A stretch of DNA of 64,000 nucleotides from Bergeyella zoohelcum ATCC 43767. Its GTDB lineage: Bacteria > Bacteroidota > Bacteroidia > Flavobacteriales > Weeksellaceae. The stretch covers positions 1,860,524 to 1,924,523 of the forward strand of contig NZ_JH932293.1 of the NCBI RefSeq assembly GCF_000301075.1, written 5' to 3'. Below, one piece after another: positions 19,482 to 28,353 of this stretch; within the stretch, counting starts at the first letter, position 1; every line of letters begins with the position of its first letter. The position numbers were made by a program, and so were the translations under genes. A model generated the notes under the pieces. That model ran no database searches. It was not told the origin of the DNA and saw nothing but the letters and a program-made list of their open reading frames with translations.

Positions 19482-21031
19482 AGGCTTAATTGTGCTATAA
19501 TCTCATCAATTTGGTTACGCAACTCGGTTTGTTTGGCTACTATTTGGGTAATTTCGGCGTTGAGTTTTACGATGTCAATCACTTCGCGGGTGTCTTCGGC
19601 TTCTACATAAGCACTTACCGAGAGGTTATAATCGTTTTCAGCGATGGTACTATTTTCCACCGATGCAGCAATGTGGTTTACATTTTCTTTTTTATCAAAA
19701 AGGTCAATAATTTTAGTGATATGCTCATCGGTGAGGATATTGTTATTGGTTTCTTTCTTGAAGAAATGTTCGCCATTAGCATTGATAAATTGGGTTTGGG
19801 TATCCGTTTTTGATTTGGACAGTACCAAAATATTCACGGCAATGCTGGTTCCATAGAAAAGATTCGGAGCCAAAGCAATAACCGTCTCCACAAAATTATT
19901 ATCTACCAAATATTTACGGATTTTCTGCTCGGCACCCCCTCGGTAAAAAATCCCAGGGAAACACACAATCGCGGCTCTTCCTTTGGCAGAAAGATAGTGC
20001 AACGCGTGAAGCACAAAGGCAAAATCTGCTTTTGATTTAGGGGCGAGTACTCCTGCGGGAGCAAAGCGGTCATCATTGATAAGTGTAGGGTCATCGCTTC
20101 CTATCCAATTCACAGAATACGGCGGATTAGATACGATGGCATCAAAAGGTTTTTGGTCTCCATACATCGGATTAAGCAGTGTATCGCCCAAAGAAATATC
20201 AAATTTATCGTAATTGATATTATGCAAAAACATATTCATACGAGCTAGGTTGTAGGTGGTATGGTTGATTTCCTGCCCGAAGAATCCGTCTTCAATGAGA
20301 TGGGCATCAAAATGTTTTTTGGCTTGAAGCAAGAGCGAACCCGAACCACAGGCAGGGTCATAAATTTTATTGACTGAAGTTTGCTTGTGCATCGCCAATT
20401 GAGAAATCAGCTTTGAAACACTCTGTGGTGTGAAAAACTCCCCTCCTGATTTTCCTGCATTGGCAGCATAGTTGGAAATCAAAAACTCATAAGCATCACC
20501 AAAGAGGTCTATTTGGTTTTCTTCAAAATTACCAAAGTCTAAGGCTTCTACGCCTTTTATCACGGCAGCCAATCGTTTGTTTTTGTCGGCTACGGTATTC
20601 CCGAGGCGATTGCTAGTGGTGTCAAAATCGGCAAACAAACCTTTAATATCGTGTTCTGACGCATAGCCACTGGCGGAATTTTCTATCTCTCTGAATATGT
20701 TTGCCAAATCGGTATTAAGGGTTTCGTTAGTATTGGCATTTTTAGCAATATTGACAAATAACTGACTGGGATAAATGAAATATCCCTTGCTTTTCACTGC
20801 ATCATCTTTAATTTCAGGCGTGATAACATCATCCGAAAGAGAGGCGTAATTCACGCTTTCATCACCATTTTCTATGAAATTGGTAAAATTCTCACTGATA
20901 AAACGATAGAAAAGCGTTCCTAATACGAATTGTTTAAAATCCCAGCCATCTACGGCTCCACGAACTTCGTTGGCTATTTTCCAAATTTGATTTTGTAAGG
21001 CTGCTCTTTGCTGTTGTTCTTTATTGGTCAT
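19478..21031 (-). CDS. hsdM: Type I restriction-modification methyltransferase subunit M
   Basis: N6-adenine DNA methyltransferase of the type I complex. It has 517 residues. The N-terminal helical HsdM domain (residues ~8-160) precedes the catalytic domain: [11 protein letters not shown] at 199-209, SAM-binding motif [12 protein letters not shown] at 225-235, catalytic motif IV NPPY at 302-305. The C-terminal helix, used to contact HsdS, ends [12 protein letters not shown]. It is the first gene of the operon, with a putative promoter 19 nt upstream of the ATG. Confidence 0.97.
   Translation of the reverse strand: MTNKEQQQRAALQNQIWKIANEVRGAVDGWDFKQFVLGTLFYRFISENFTNFIENGDESVNYASLSDDVITPEIKDDAVKSKGYFIYPSQLFVNIAKNANTNETLNTDLANIFREIENSASGYASEHDIKGLFADFDTTSNRLGNTVADKNKRLAAVIKGVEALDFGNFEENQIDLFGDAYEFLISNYAANAGKSGGEFFTPQSVSKLISQLAMHKQTSVNKIYDPACGSGSLLLQAKKHFDAHLIEDGFFGQEINHTTYNLARMNMFLHNINYDKFDISLGDTLLNPMYGDQKPFDAIVSNPPYSVNWIGSDDPTLINDDRFAPAGVLAPKSKADFAFVLHALHYLSAKGRAAIVCFPGIFYRGGAEQKIRKYLVDNNFVETVIALAPNLFYGTSIAVNILVLSKSKTDTQTQFINANGEHFFKKETNNNILTDEHITKIIDLFDKKENVNHIAASVENSTIAENDYNLSVSAYVEAEDTREVIDIVKLNAEITQIVAKQTELRNQIDEIIAQLSL
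19487..19518. repeat. 32-bp direct repeat, copy 2 (inside hsdM 3' end)
   Basis: It forms the last codons of hsdM and is identical to 18423-18454. Recombination between the copies would remove rhuM and join hsdM directly to fic with the reading frame kept. Confidence 0.9.
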
Positions 21032-21049
21032 TTTTTATTAATCAGTTCC

Positions 21050-21057
21050 CAAAATTA
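21050..21057 (-). promoter_or_regulatory. Putative hsd operon promoter
   Basis: The minus strand reads TAATTTTG, a TAnnTTTG match 18 nt before the hsdM ATG. In AT-rich DNA the match alone is weak evidence. Confidence 0.4.
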
Positions 21058-21121
21058 ATAAAATGCCTCCTCTTATCCAAACAACTCTTTGATATCATTG
21101 GCACCTCAAGAATTTCTGATT

Positions 21122-21607
21122 TTAAACGAGCAATAGCGAAAAATTATTTACTGATTTTAGATTTTTCACTTTCGGAATTTCCACCAATCCTTTCGTTGTC
21201 AATTCAAAATCAATAATTTGCTTATCATCATCATCCAAAGAAAGTCCGTACTGAGCAAGTCTTTTTTCGGTGTGTCTCTTCACGAAATCATCTATGAAAA
21301 AGTCGTCCCCGAATCGGTGTATTATTTCTTCTAAAACAGCATAGCGATGCTCACAAAAAACATTTTTCTTTCCACAGGTACAAGTAGTTATTAAGTTATT
21401 AATCTGAGAATCAAACACAAATTCTTGTTTATAAGTTCTCCATTCTCTTGTTTGAGTTTTCAGATGGGTAAAATCCAATTTTTCTATCACCACCTCACCA
21501 TACATCAAACGATGATATAATTTAAACTCTTGTACTTCTTTTAAATCAATTTTTTGATCTTTTAGCAGAATAGGATCATCTCCTTTTGATTGCTTTTTGT
21601 TTTGCAT
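21122..21607 (-). pseudogene. N-terminal fragment of a SWIM zinc-finger protein (probable SNF2-type helicase remnant)
   Basis: It encodes 161 residues with a SWIM-type zinc finger (C-x-C-x6-C-x-H: CTCGKKNVFCEH, residues ~97-108) preceded by the usual WRTYKQEFVF-like strand. In Flavobacteriia this arrangement begins long SNF2/DEAD-box helicases of 1000 residues or more. Here the protein stops early after KNLKSVNNF. Just downstream (21073-21102) the sequence could encode a plausible helicase C-terminus, NDIKELFG then TAA, suggesting an internal deletion (inference). It borders both the restriction operon and the polysaccharide locus. Confidence 0.65.
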
Positions 21608-21664
21608 CCTTAAAGAATTTCTAATTAAATAAAAAGTTAAATAAATCTTTTTATTATATGGTAC

Positions 21665-22798
21665 TTACCTTTTCATTTCCATAATTACCTTGGCTATCCT
21701 TTCTCTTTCTTCATCGGTCATATTGGAGCCTGATGGTAAGCAAAGTCCGTTGTCAAAAAGGGTTTCGGATACTTTTCCACCGTAGTAAGGGGCATCGGCA
21801 AAGATGGGTTGTAAGTGCATCGGCTTCCATAACGGACGCGACTCGATATTTTCCTCTAAAAACTTCAAACGCAAGTCTTCACGATGGAACCCTGCTTTGT
21901 CCTCATCAATGACAATCGCCGAAAGCCAATGGTTGGAATAAAAATCCGAAGACGGCTCCGTAAACAAAGTTACGCCTTCTATATCTTTGAAAAGTGCTTT
22001 GTAAAAATCGTGATTGGCTCTTCTTTGAGCAATCCTTTCCTCCAAAACTTCCATTTGCCCTCGACCGATTCCCGCCGAAATATTACTCATTCTATAGTTG
22101 TACCCAATATGCGAATGCTGATAGTGCGGAGCATTATCCCTTGCCTGAGTGGAAAGAAATACAGCTTGGTCTTTCTGTTCCTGCGTTTTGCACACCAAAG
22201 CACCTCCTCCCGAAGTGGTTATGATTTTATTTCCATTGAAACTCAAAATAGACATTTCTCCAAACGAACCGCATTTTTGCCCTTTATAAGTACTTCCAAG
22301 TGCCTCTGCTACATCTTCCACTACTGGAATTTCGTATTTTTGGGCAATGCTTAAAATCTCGTCCAATTTTGCTGGCATTCCATAGAGATGCACCACGATA
22401 ATCGCTTTGGGCTTTTTCCCTTTGACGATGCGGTCTTGGATAGCCTCTTCCAAAGCCTGCGGACACATATTCCAAGTCTCGGGTTCGCTATCGATGAATA
22501 CGGGTGTTGCCCCTTGATAGGCAATAGGATTTGCCGATGCGGAGAAAGTCATACTTTGGCAAATCACCTCATCTCCTGCCTTTACTCCGAGAATAATCAA
22601 TGCCAAATGCAAAGCAGCCGTACCTGCCGAGAGGGCAGCAATCTTAGTATTTTCTCCAATAAATTTCTCTAAATCTAGCTCAAAATTATTAACATTCGGC
22701 CCTAGAGGTGCTACCCAATTTTCATCAAAAGCCTCGTGTATGTATTTGAGTTCATTACCTCCCATATGCGGAGAGGAAAGCCATATTTTTGTGTTCAT
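21665..22798 (-). CDS. DegT/DnrJ/EryC1/StrS PLP-dependent sugar aminotransferase (PglE-like)
   Basis: Transfers an amino group to a keto-sugar nucleotide, probably at C4 of a UDP-4-keto-6-deoxy-HexNAc as PglE does. The start at 22798 (MNTKIWLSSPHMGGNE) is the family-like N-terminus and gives 377 residues; the 31-codon upstream extension is AT-rich and rejected. The PLP site has the Schiff-base Lys191 in SFNGNKIITTSGGG and Asp162 in VEDVAEALGS. It ends the polysaccharide operon, 103 nt after the HAD gene, and probably works with the PglC-like transferase of the same cluster. The 4,6-dehydratase that would supply its substrate is not obvious nearby. Confidence 0.92.
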   Translation of the reverse strand: MNTKIWLSSPHMGGNELKYIHEAFDENWVAPLGPNVNNFELDLEKFIGENTKIAALSAGTAALHLALIILGVKAGDEVICQSMTFSASANPIAYQGATPVFIDSEPETWNMCPQALEEAIQDRIVKGKKPKAIIVVHLYGMPAKLDEILSIAQKYEIPVVEDVAEALGSTYKGQKCGSFGEMSILSFNGNKIITTSGGGALVCKTQEQKDQAVFLSTQARDNAPHYQHSHIGYNYRMSNISAGIGRGQMEVLEERIAQRRANHDFYKALFKDIEGVTLFTEPSSDFYSNHWLSAIVIDEDKAGFHREDLRLKFLEENIESRPLWKPMHLQPIFADAPYYGGKVSETLFDNGLCLPSGSNMTDEERERIAKVIMEMKR

Positions 22799-22901
22799 CT
22801 TATTTTGTTTTTCGCAATTTTGCACTATTGCAGTGTGTTTTAATATAGAAATGTGAAAATATTTTAGAAAAAAATTTATTTTGTTTGTCAAATTTTTACA
22901 T

Positions 22902-23534
22902 CTATAAAATAATAGACAATACTTTTTTTATGTTTTTTATTTTATAGTGAGGCTGATACTCTTCTGTAAATTTTTCAAAATCCTGCGAATGAATATTATA
23001 ACCTTGATTAAGCAAACAAATTGTCTTCCATCCTAAACAATTAGGTGTTATAAAATCTTTCTTTATGTTATCTCCTATATAAAAATAATCCTTTACACTA
23101 TACTGGTGAAAAATTTCATAATTTTTTCTATTGGGCTTTTCTGTTCCAAACTCTTCAGAAATGACAATTTCACTAAAAAAATTTTCTATACCAAGAGCTT
23201 TGATTTTATTTCTTTGTGTTACAGAACGCCCATCAGTAATTAACCCTAATATATATCCTTTGTTATGGAGAGAATTCAACACTTCCAAAGTATCATTTGT
23301 TAAAACTATATTGGGAAAATGTTCTCTATACATATTAAGAAGAATTTGTTTTTCTATTCCAAATTTTTGTTCCAAATACAAAAATACATCTTTTCCCTGC
23401 CGATATAAAGAAATCATTGCATCATACTCATCAATAGATATTTTTTTTGCAATCTCTTGATAGGCTGATTTTAAATAATCTATTTCATACATTAAGGTGT
23501 CATCCAAGTCAAAAATCACACATTTATCTCTCAT
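22902..23534 (-). CDS. HAD-family hydrolase
   Basis: A 210-residue haloacid-dehalogenase-like phosphatase. Motif I is FDLDDTL (nucleophile D9, acid D11), motif II LITDGRS, motif III Lys in EKPNRKNYEIF, motif IV YIGDNIKKDF. The cap is a small helical insert between motifs I and II (C1 type). It overlaps the ATP-grasp gene by 11 nt, so the two are translationally coupled and probably act in one pathway. The substrate is unknown; a phosphorylated sugar or acyl precursor is the likely type. Confidence 0.9.
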   Translation of the reverse strand: MRDKCVIFDLDDTLMYEIDYLKSAYQEIAKKISIDEYDAMISLYRQGKDVFLYLEQKFGIEKQILLNMYREHFPNIVLTNDTLEVLNSLHNKGYILGLITDGRSVTQRNKIKALGIENFFSEIVISEEFGTEKPNRKNYEIFHQYSVKDYFYIGDNIKKDFITPNCLGWKTICLLNQGYNIHSQDFEKFTEEYQPHYKIKNIKKVLSIIL

Positions 23535-24498
23535 AATTTCTTACTAAAACTTCATCATCATAACGGAGCATCAATAAATTATCTTCCCAATCTTCAAAAT
23601 ACTCAATATCTGAATTTTGAAAATATTCTTTTATTAAAAATAAAGGATAATTTGCACCTGAAAGATAACTCAAAGGATACCCTCCTCCAAAGCGAGGATT
23701 GATCTCTATACCTATCATTTTTTTAGTATCTTGATTAAAGAAAAATTGCATCGTAATACATCCATAAGCACCATCTATTTTTAACAACTTATCCTTAATA
23801 TAGCTAATAATTTCATTCTTCTTTGTAACCCCTTTGTTAATTTCCCCTGCACGAACAAAAATTCTCTTTCGTGGAACAGCACATTTCAACTTACTATTTT
23901 TATCATAATAAGTATCCACTGTATATTCATCATAAACATTATGATCTATATATTCCATAAACATAAACTTATTATTACTCAAATGATAATCAGTGAGTTC
24001 GGACCTATTTTTTACTAGAAAAACATCTTTACTCAAAGAACCATCATAAGGTTTTATGAATAGCGGAAACGAAAGATTTTCTTTATCAATATTTTTAGGT
24101 ATTTCAATGGAATTTTCCACAAAAAACTCATTAATTAATCTTTTATCTCTACATTTTTTAACAAAATCTAAATCAGAAACAACGGGAACGATTCCATTTT
24201 CAACAAATTTCTCTTTATTCTTTGAAAGAATCAAAAGTTCTGTATCAATTGTAGGAATAATTAATTTTATTTGCCATTCTTTACATATCTCTATCAATTC
24301 AGAAATATAATTCTCATCTGTTACACTCACTATTTTCTTATAACCATCAGAAATATGACAAGCAGGAGCCAAAATAGGATTTAAATCTACTGTATAAACA
24401 TTGGATTCAGGATATATAGCTTTAAGTTCTTTTTTAAAAGCTTTTACCAAAGAGACCCTCTGACCTGCCGAAGTTATTAATATATTGTTTTTGTCCAT
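23524..24498 (-). CDS. ATP-grasp enzyme (carbamoyl-phosphate-synthase-like)
   Basis: Predicted carboxylate-amine ligase using ATP. It has 324 residues from the ATG at 24498 (MDKNNILITSAGQRVSL), which lies 4 nt after the preceding stop; the open frame extends 17 codons further into the sugar transferase gene. An N-terminal Rossmann-like pre-ATP-grasp domain is followed by the ATP-grasp fold: FPLFIKPYDGSLSKDVF (ATP-binding Lys), FMFMEYIDH, and the metal site GIEINPRFGGGYP (E and N). Such enzymes in glycan loci may join an amino acid or another acid to an amino sugar. That role is inference. Confidence 0.88.
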   Translation of the reverse strand: MDKNNILITSAGQRVSLVKAFKKELKAIYPESNVYTVDLNPILAPACHISDGYKKIVSVTDENYISELIEICKEWQIKLIIPTIDTELLILSKNKEKFVENGIVPVVSDLDFVKKCRDKRLINEFFVENSIEIPKNIDKENLSFPLFIKPYDGSLSKDVFLVKNRSELTDYHLSNNKFMFMEYIDHNVYDEYTVDTYYDKNSKLKCAVPRKRIFVRAGEINKGVTKKNEIISYIKDKLLKIDGAYGCITMQFFFNQDTKKMIGIEINPRFGGGYPLSYLSGANYPLFLIKEYFQNSDIEYFEDWEDNLLMLRYDDEVLVRNYER

Positions 24499-24502
24499 TT
24501 TT

Positions 24503-25108
24503 TCAATCATTTCCTTTAAATTCTTCTGATGTGGCTTGTCCCTGTTCATTGATGCCCTCAGATTTGAGAACTTTAAGAACTGTAAGCCATAATATTTTAA
24601 AATCTAATGCGAAACTGATATGATCCACATACCAAACATCGTATTCAAATTTTTTCTCCCAACTGATACTATTTCTTCCATTGACCTGTGCCCAACCCGT
24701 AATTCCTGGTTTTACCTCATTTCTTCTGCGCTGAAAATCATTGTACAATGCCAAATAAGACGGTAGGAGTGGTCTTGGCCCTATCAAACTCATATCGCCT
24801 TTGATGACATTCAGTAGTTGCGGAATTTCATCTAAAGAGGTCTTGCGTACAAAACTACCAACTTTTGTTAACCGATCCGCATCAGGAAGTAAATTTCCGT
24901 GTTCATCTTTTTTATCGTTCATCGTTTTGAACTTGATGATTTTGAAAATCTTCCCATCTTTCCCGGGTCTCAGCTGAAAGAAAAACGGCTTTCCTTGATT
25001 GGCAAAAAACAAGCCTATCGTAACTATAATAAACACAGGACTCAACAGTAAAAATCCAATGAGTGCCAAAATGAAATCCAAAAAGGGTTTTATGAAAGTT
25101 TTATACAT
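24503..25108 (-). CDS. Undecaprenyl-phosphate sugar-1-phosphate transferase (PglC-like)
   Basis: Monotopic phosphoglycosyl transferase that starts the repeat unit by moving a sugar-1-phosphate from a UDP-sugar to undecaprenyl phosphate at the inner membrane. It has 201 residues: a re-entrant hydrophobic helix at about 10-33, then the catalytic core with KFKTM, SLDEIPQL (the catalytic Asp-Glu), SLIGPRPLL, and PGITGWAQVNGRN. The size and lack of further membrane helices match the short PglC type rather than WbaP. It overlaps the upstream glycosyltransferase gene by 8 nt. Confidence 0.94.
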   Translation of the reverse strand: MYKTFIKPFLDFILALIGFLLLSPVFIIVTIGLFFANQGKPFFFQLRPGKDGKIFKIIKFKTMNDKKDEHGNLLPDADRLTKVGSFVRKTSLDEIPQLLNVIKGDMSLIGPRPLLPSYLALYNDFQRRRNEVKPGITGWAQVNGRNSISWEKKFEYDVWYVDHISFALDFKILWLTVLKVLKSEGINEQGQATSEEFKGND

Positions 25109-26261
25109 TTCTCCCTGCTATTAAAAAGTTATACTCCTCTAAAAGAGCCTTCCAAACTGCTTCTTGTTGGTACCTTTCCACAATCATTCTACGACTGTTT
25201 TGTTGCAACGAATAATACAACGATTTATCCTCTCTCATTTTCTTCATTGCTAGTTTCAGTTCTTCTACAGATTTGGAAGGGATAATGCATCCATTTTCTC
25301 CTTCCGCTATAATTTCATTACAACCATTGATATCGGAAACAATACTTGGCAATCCCATCGCCCCTGCTTGCATCACCACATTAGGAAAGCCTTCGCGGTA
25401 ACTTGGGAAAGCTAAGCAGTCCGAAATAGCAAAATACGGACGCACATCCTTTTGAAAACCAACCGCTATGATATTTTTATTCCTCTCTATTTCCTGAATA
25501 GTCTTAGTTTGAAGGGGATCTAAATCCTTTTCCTCTCCTCCTACCAAGAGAAGCTTGGTATCAGGTAATCTGAGTTCTGAAAAAGCGGTTATGAGTTCAT
25601 TAATTCCCTTGTCACATACCAATCTACCCACAAAAATAAAAACAAAATCATCAGGTTGTATATTCAATGTCTTTTTTAACTCTTGTTTTTCTTGGTCAGA
25701 AATGCTCTCAGGAGAGAAGTGCTCAGTATTTATTCCGTTCACATTACCATTGGCTATTACCTTTAAAGGTTTTGATGTAATTCTATACTTAATCAAATCT
25801 TTTTTAACTCCTTCTCCCTCAGGATAAACATGAGTTGCTGCCCAACACAACAATCTATCCATTTGGATAAGTAGTTTTTGCATCATTCCTTTTTTTGACG
25901 GAAAAATAAGCCCCGTAAATGTGTGTAATCTTATAGGTACACCTGCCATCTTTGCTGCTAACATTGAGAGCAATCCTGCTTTAGGAGTAATGGAATGTAC
26001 AATTTGTGGTTTTTCTTTTCTTAAAAAATTCCATATTTTCCAAAGCGACTTCAAATCTTGTAAAGGAGTGATTTGCCTTGACATTTCAATAGCCATGGTA
26101 CGAATGCCCTCATCTTCTGAAACCTCACCTAATTCTTTTCCAAAAGAAGACACTCCCACCACTTCAAATCCGTTATCAGACATGAAACGATGCTGTCCTT
26201 TCAGTAAGGTCTTCAAAGAAATAGGGACGGTGGTTATACGGAAGAGTTTAATTCGATTCAT
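25101..26261 (-). CDS. Glycosyltransferase, GT4 family (PglA-like)
   Basis: A 386-residue GT-B enzyme that probably adds the second sugar of the repeat unit. The N-terminal domain has the HSITPKAGLLSMLAAKMA helix. The C-terminal nucleotide-sugar domain has FVFIFVGRLVCDKG and FPSYREGFPNVVMQAGAMG, an E-x7-E-like signature (the second Glu is replaced by Gln in this copy). It overlaps the PglC-like gene by 8 nt, and such pairs are common in Bacteroidota glycan loci. The donor sugar is unknown. Confidence 0.9.
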   Translation of the reverse strand: MNRIKLFRITTVPISLKTLLKGQHRFMSDNGFEVVGVSSFGKELGEVSEDEGIRTMAIEMSRQITPLQDLKSLWKIWNFLRKEKPQIVHSITPKAGLLSMLAAKMAGVPIRLHTFTGLIFPSKKGMMQKLLIQMDRLLCWAATHVYPEGEGVKKDLIKYRITSKPLKVIANGNVNGINTEHFSPESISDQEKQELKKTLNIQPDDFVFIFVGRLVCDKGINELITAFSELRLPDTKLLLVGGEEKDLDPLQTKTIQEIERNKNIIAVGFQKDVRPYFAISDCLAFPSYREGFPNVVMQAGAMGLPSIVSDINGCNEIIAEGENGCIIPSKSVEELKLAMKKMREDKSLYYSLQQNSRRMIVERYQQEAVWKALLEEYNFLIAGRNV

Positions 26262-26270
26262 CGGCTATAT

Positions 26271-26402
26271 TTATTGTATATAATATATATTAATTTTTTT
26301 TCCATAATGTTTTGGATGAATAATTTTCAAATTCATTTCTTCCGAATGCTGTTTAGACAACAAATCTGCTTTTTTATATATTAATCCCTTGATTCCGCTC
26401 AT
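26271..26402 (-). CDS. Short hypothetical ORF (43 residues)
   Basis: In the 175-bp gap between two glycosyltransferase genes one minus-strand frame runs from ATG at 26402 to TAA at 26271. It encodes a basic, Lys/Tyr/Ile-rich peptide starting MSGIKGLIYKK. It has no motif I recognise. It could be a remnant of a larger gene (for example an acyltransferase N-terminus) or chance in AT-rich DNA. It starts 34 nt after the upstream stop and ends 9 nt before the next start. Confidence 0.3.
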   Translation of the reverse strand: MSGIKGLIYKKADLLSKQHSEEMNLKIIHPKHYGKKINIYYIQ

Positions 26403-26436
26403 AATAAAAAAATTAAATTTCGTTATTAATGAATAT

Positions 26437-27231
26437 TTAATTTATATTACCATTCATATTATAACCATATCGTTTTTTCAGTAAATATTCATACCCTCCA
26501 AAAAAATGTAATAAAGCACCGATAAATGCCTGTATATATCTTAAAAAAGCACGAAAATATTTACCTTCTTTGAATAATCTTAAGCTATCATACTTATATT
26601 TTTTAAAAGTAGTAGACACCTTTATGTTATCATTTCCCTGATGATAGATATAACTATTCGTATTAAGCAACATTATTTTACCTTCATAGTTTTTGGCTAT
26701 ATAGTTTAGAAAATATCTATCTTCAGAATGTTTTAAAAAAGAGGGAAATTTATAACCTCTACATATATCTGCTTTAATTATAGTTGAAGCAAATGCCATT
26801 TTCTGATAATATGGAGACTTGATGTCAATAACTTTTTCTTGTTCATATTTAGTCAGATATATCATTTCTTTATATACAATCTTCAAATTTTGAGAGACAC
26901 CTAACAAATCTCCTTTTGACAGGTATTCAATTGCATTTTCCAAAAAATCAGGCTCATAGCAATCTCCTGCATCTAAGAAAGCACAAAAATCTCCTCGTAT
27001 CATCTCAAATGTTTTCTGCCTTGCTACTGCTCTTCCTCCATTTTTTTGCAATCTATAAAAGTGAATTCTATTATCATTAAATTTATCAATAACTTGCCCG
27101 TGATTCTCTTTAGAACCATCATCTACCACAGTCACTTCCCAATTAGTATATGTTTGATTTATAATACTCTGGAGTGAGATTTCAAGACCTTCTATATTAT
27201 TATAAACAGGTATTGTTATTGATATTAACAT
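26437..27231 (-). CDS. Glycosyltransferase, GT2 family
   Basis: A 264-residue inverting GT-A glycosyltransferase. The N-terminus is TIPVYNNIEGLEISLQSI, then VTVVDDGS; the metal-binding region is FLDAGDCYEPDF. A hydrophobic C-terminal stretch (FRAFLRYIQAFIGALLHFFG) suggests membrane association. It adds one sugar of the repeat unit in the cytoplasm. Acceptor and donor are unknown. Confidence 0.9.
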   Translation of the reverse strand: MLISITIPVYNNIEGLEISLQSIINQTYTNWEVTVVDDGSKENHGQVIDKFNDNRIHFYRLQKNGGRAVARQKTFEMIRGDFCAFLDAGDCYEPDFLENAIEYLSKGDLLGVSQNLKIVYKEMIYLTKYEQEKVIDIKSPYYQKMAFASTIIKADICRGYKFPSFLKHSEDRYFLNYIAKNYEGKIMLLNTNSYIYHQGNDNIKVSTTFKKYKYDSLRLFKEGKYFRAFLRYIQAFIGALLHFFGGYEYLLKKRYGYNMNGNIN

Positions 27232-27255
27232 AAGTAATTATTTTAAGTTAGATTT

Positions 27256-28353
27256 TTATTTGAAAAACATCAGCAAGGTAAAAGATAAACTTCCGAGTAT
27301 AATAAAAAATATCCATTTCATTTGCTTTTTTACTATAGTATTCGTCAATAATGGAAAAACTAAAATTAGAGGCATGATAAACCAAGACAGATAAGCTATC
27401 CTATTCGTATAAGCAGCATAAATCATTATTATCCACACCATATTAGAAATCAGATAAGTATGATATAACGCAATATAGAATTTTTGAAAAAATTTCCTTT
27501 TGAAAATATAATACCCTCCTAAAACTATTGCCACAGCACTGTATAAAATAAAATCCAAACGAAAAGCACGAGACATCTCAGCACCATCTATTTCATCTAC
27601 ATATAAGTTACTAGTCCTTGAATCCTCTATATTTAACAACTGAAAAAAAGAGGTAATAGCACTATCTAATTTATTCCCAAACATAAAAGCAATAGGAATA
27701 CTAAGCCCCCAAAGCACAATCAATAACTTGGTATTTTTAATGTACTTTGCTAAAAAGAACGCTACTATTGGTAATGCCATAGATTTATGAAATAAAAATG
27801 AACATAAAAACCAAAAAAATAACTTGAGTGGTACTTTAATATATGATATTCCATAAATAAAAAATGCAGCTGCTAATCCATTTCTTAATCCATTAATTCC
27901 AAATGCCCAAAAAGACATTGCCGTAACATAAACTAAAAGTGCTAACCACGCTCTATTGCCAAACCATTTTTTAAACGCTAAATAAGGTAGAAATACATAC
28001 AATACTGCACAAAACAAATAAAAAAATTGAACCGATAAAAACTGTGAACAAAGATATAGAAACCAATCAAAAAATATATCTTTAGAATTTTCTGATGTTG
28101 GCATTTCACCCTTCATATACATGGCTGTATATGCAGAGGTATCTCCTAGATACTTCCAACTTCCCATAGGATCTCTCAGACCTATGAAAAGTATGGTAAA
28201 TAACAATAATACCGCACTATAAAAGTTATTAGTAAGAGAATCATAATTTTTCATCTCTAAGCTACGATAGTTTATTAAAGGTAATACCATCATAAGAACG
28301 ATAACAGACAAAACTATATAATACACTGTGGAATAATACTCTACTGGAATCAT
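27256..28353 (-). CDS. Polysaccharide polymerase, EpsG/Wzy-like (first of two)
   Basis: A 365-residue integral membrane protein with about ten hydrophobic segments and a large polar loop (residues ~65-90 with GDTSAYTAMYMKGE). The segment GINGLRNGLAAAFFIYGISY followed by FLFHKSMALP is typical of EpsG-type polymerases. It probably joins repeat units on the periplasmic face. It overlaps the next GT4 gene by 4 nt (ATGA). Sequence alone cannot identify the polymer. Confidence 0.82.
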   Translation of the reverse strand: MIPVEYYSTVYYIVLSVIVLMMVLPLINYRSLEMKNYDSLTNNFYSAVLLLFTILFIGLRDPMGSWKYLGDTSAYTAMYMKGEMPTSENSKDIFFDWFLYLCSQFLSVQFFYLFCAVLYVFLPYLAFKKWFGNRAWLALLVYVTAMSFWAFGINGLRNGLAAAFFIYGISYIKVPLKLFFWFLCSFLFHKSMALPIVAFFLAKYIKNTKLLIVLWGLSIPIAFMFGNKLDSAITSFFQLLNIEDSRTSNLYVDEIDGAEMSRAFRLDFILYSAVAIVLGGYYIFKRKFFQKFYIALYHTYLISNMVWIIMIYAAYTNRIAYLSWFIMPLILVFPLLTNTIVKKQMKWIFFIILGSLSFTLLMFFK

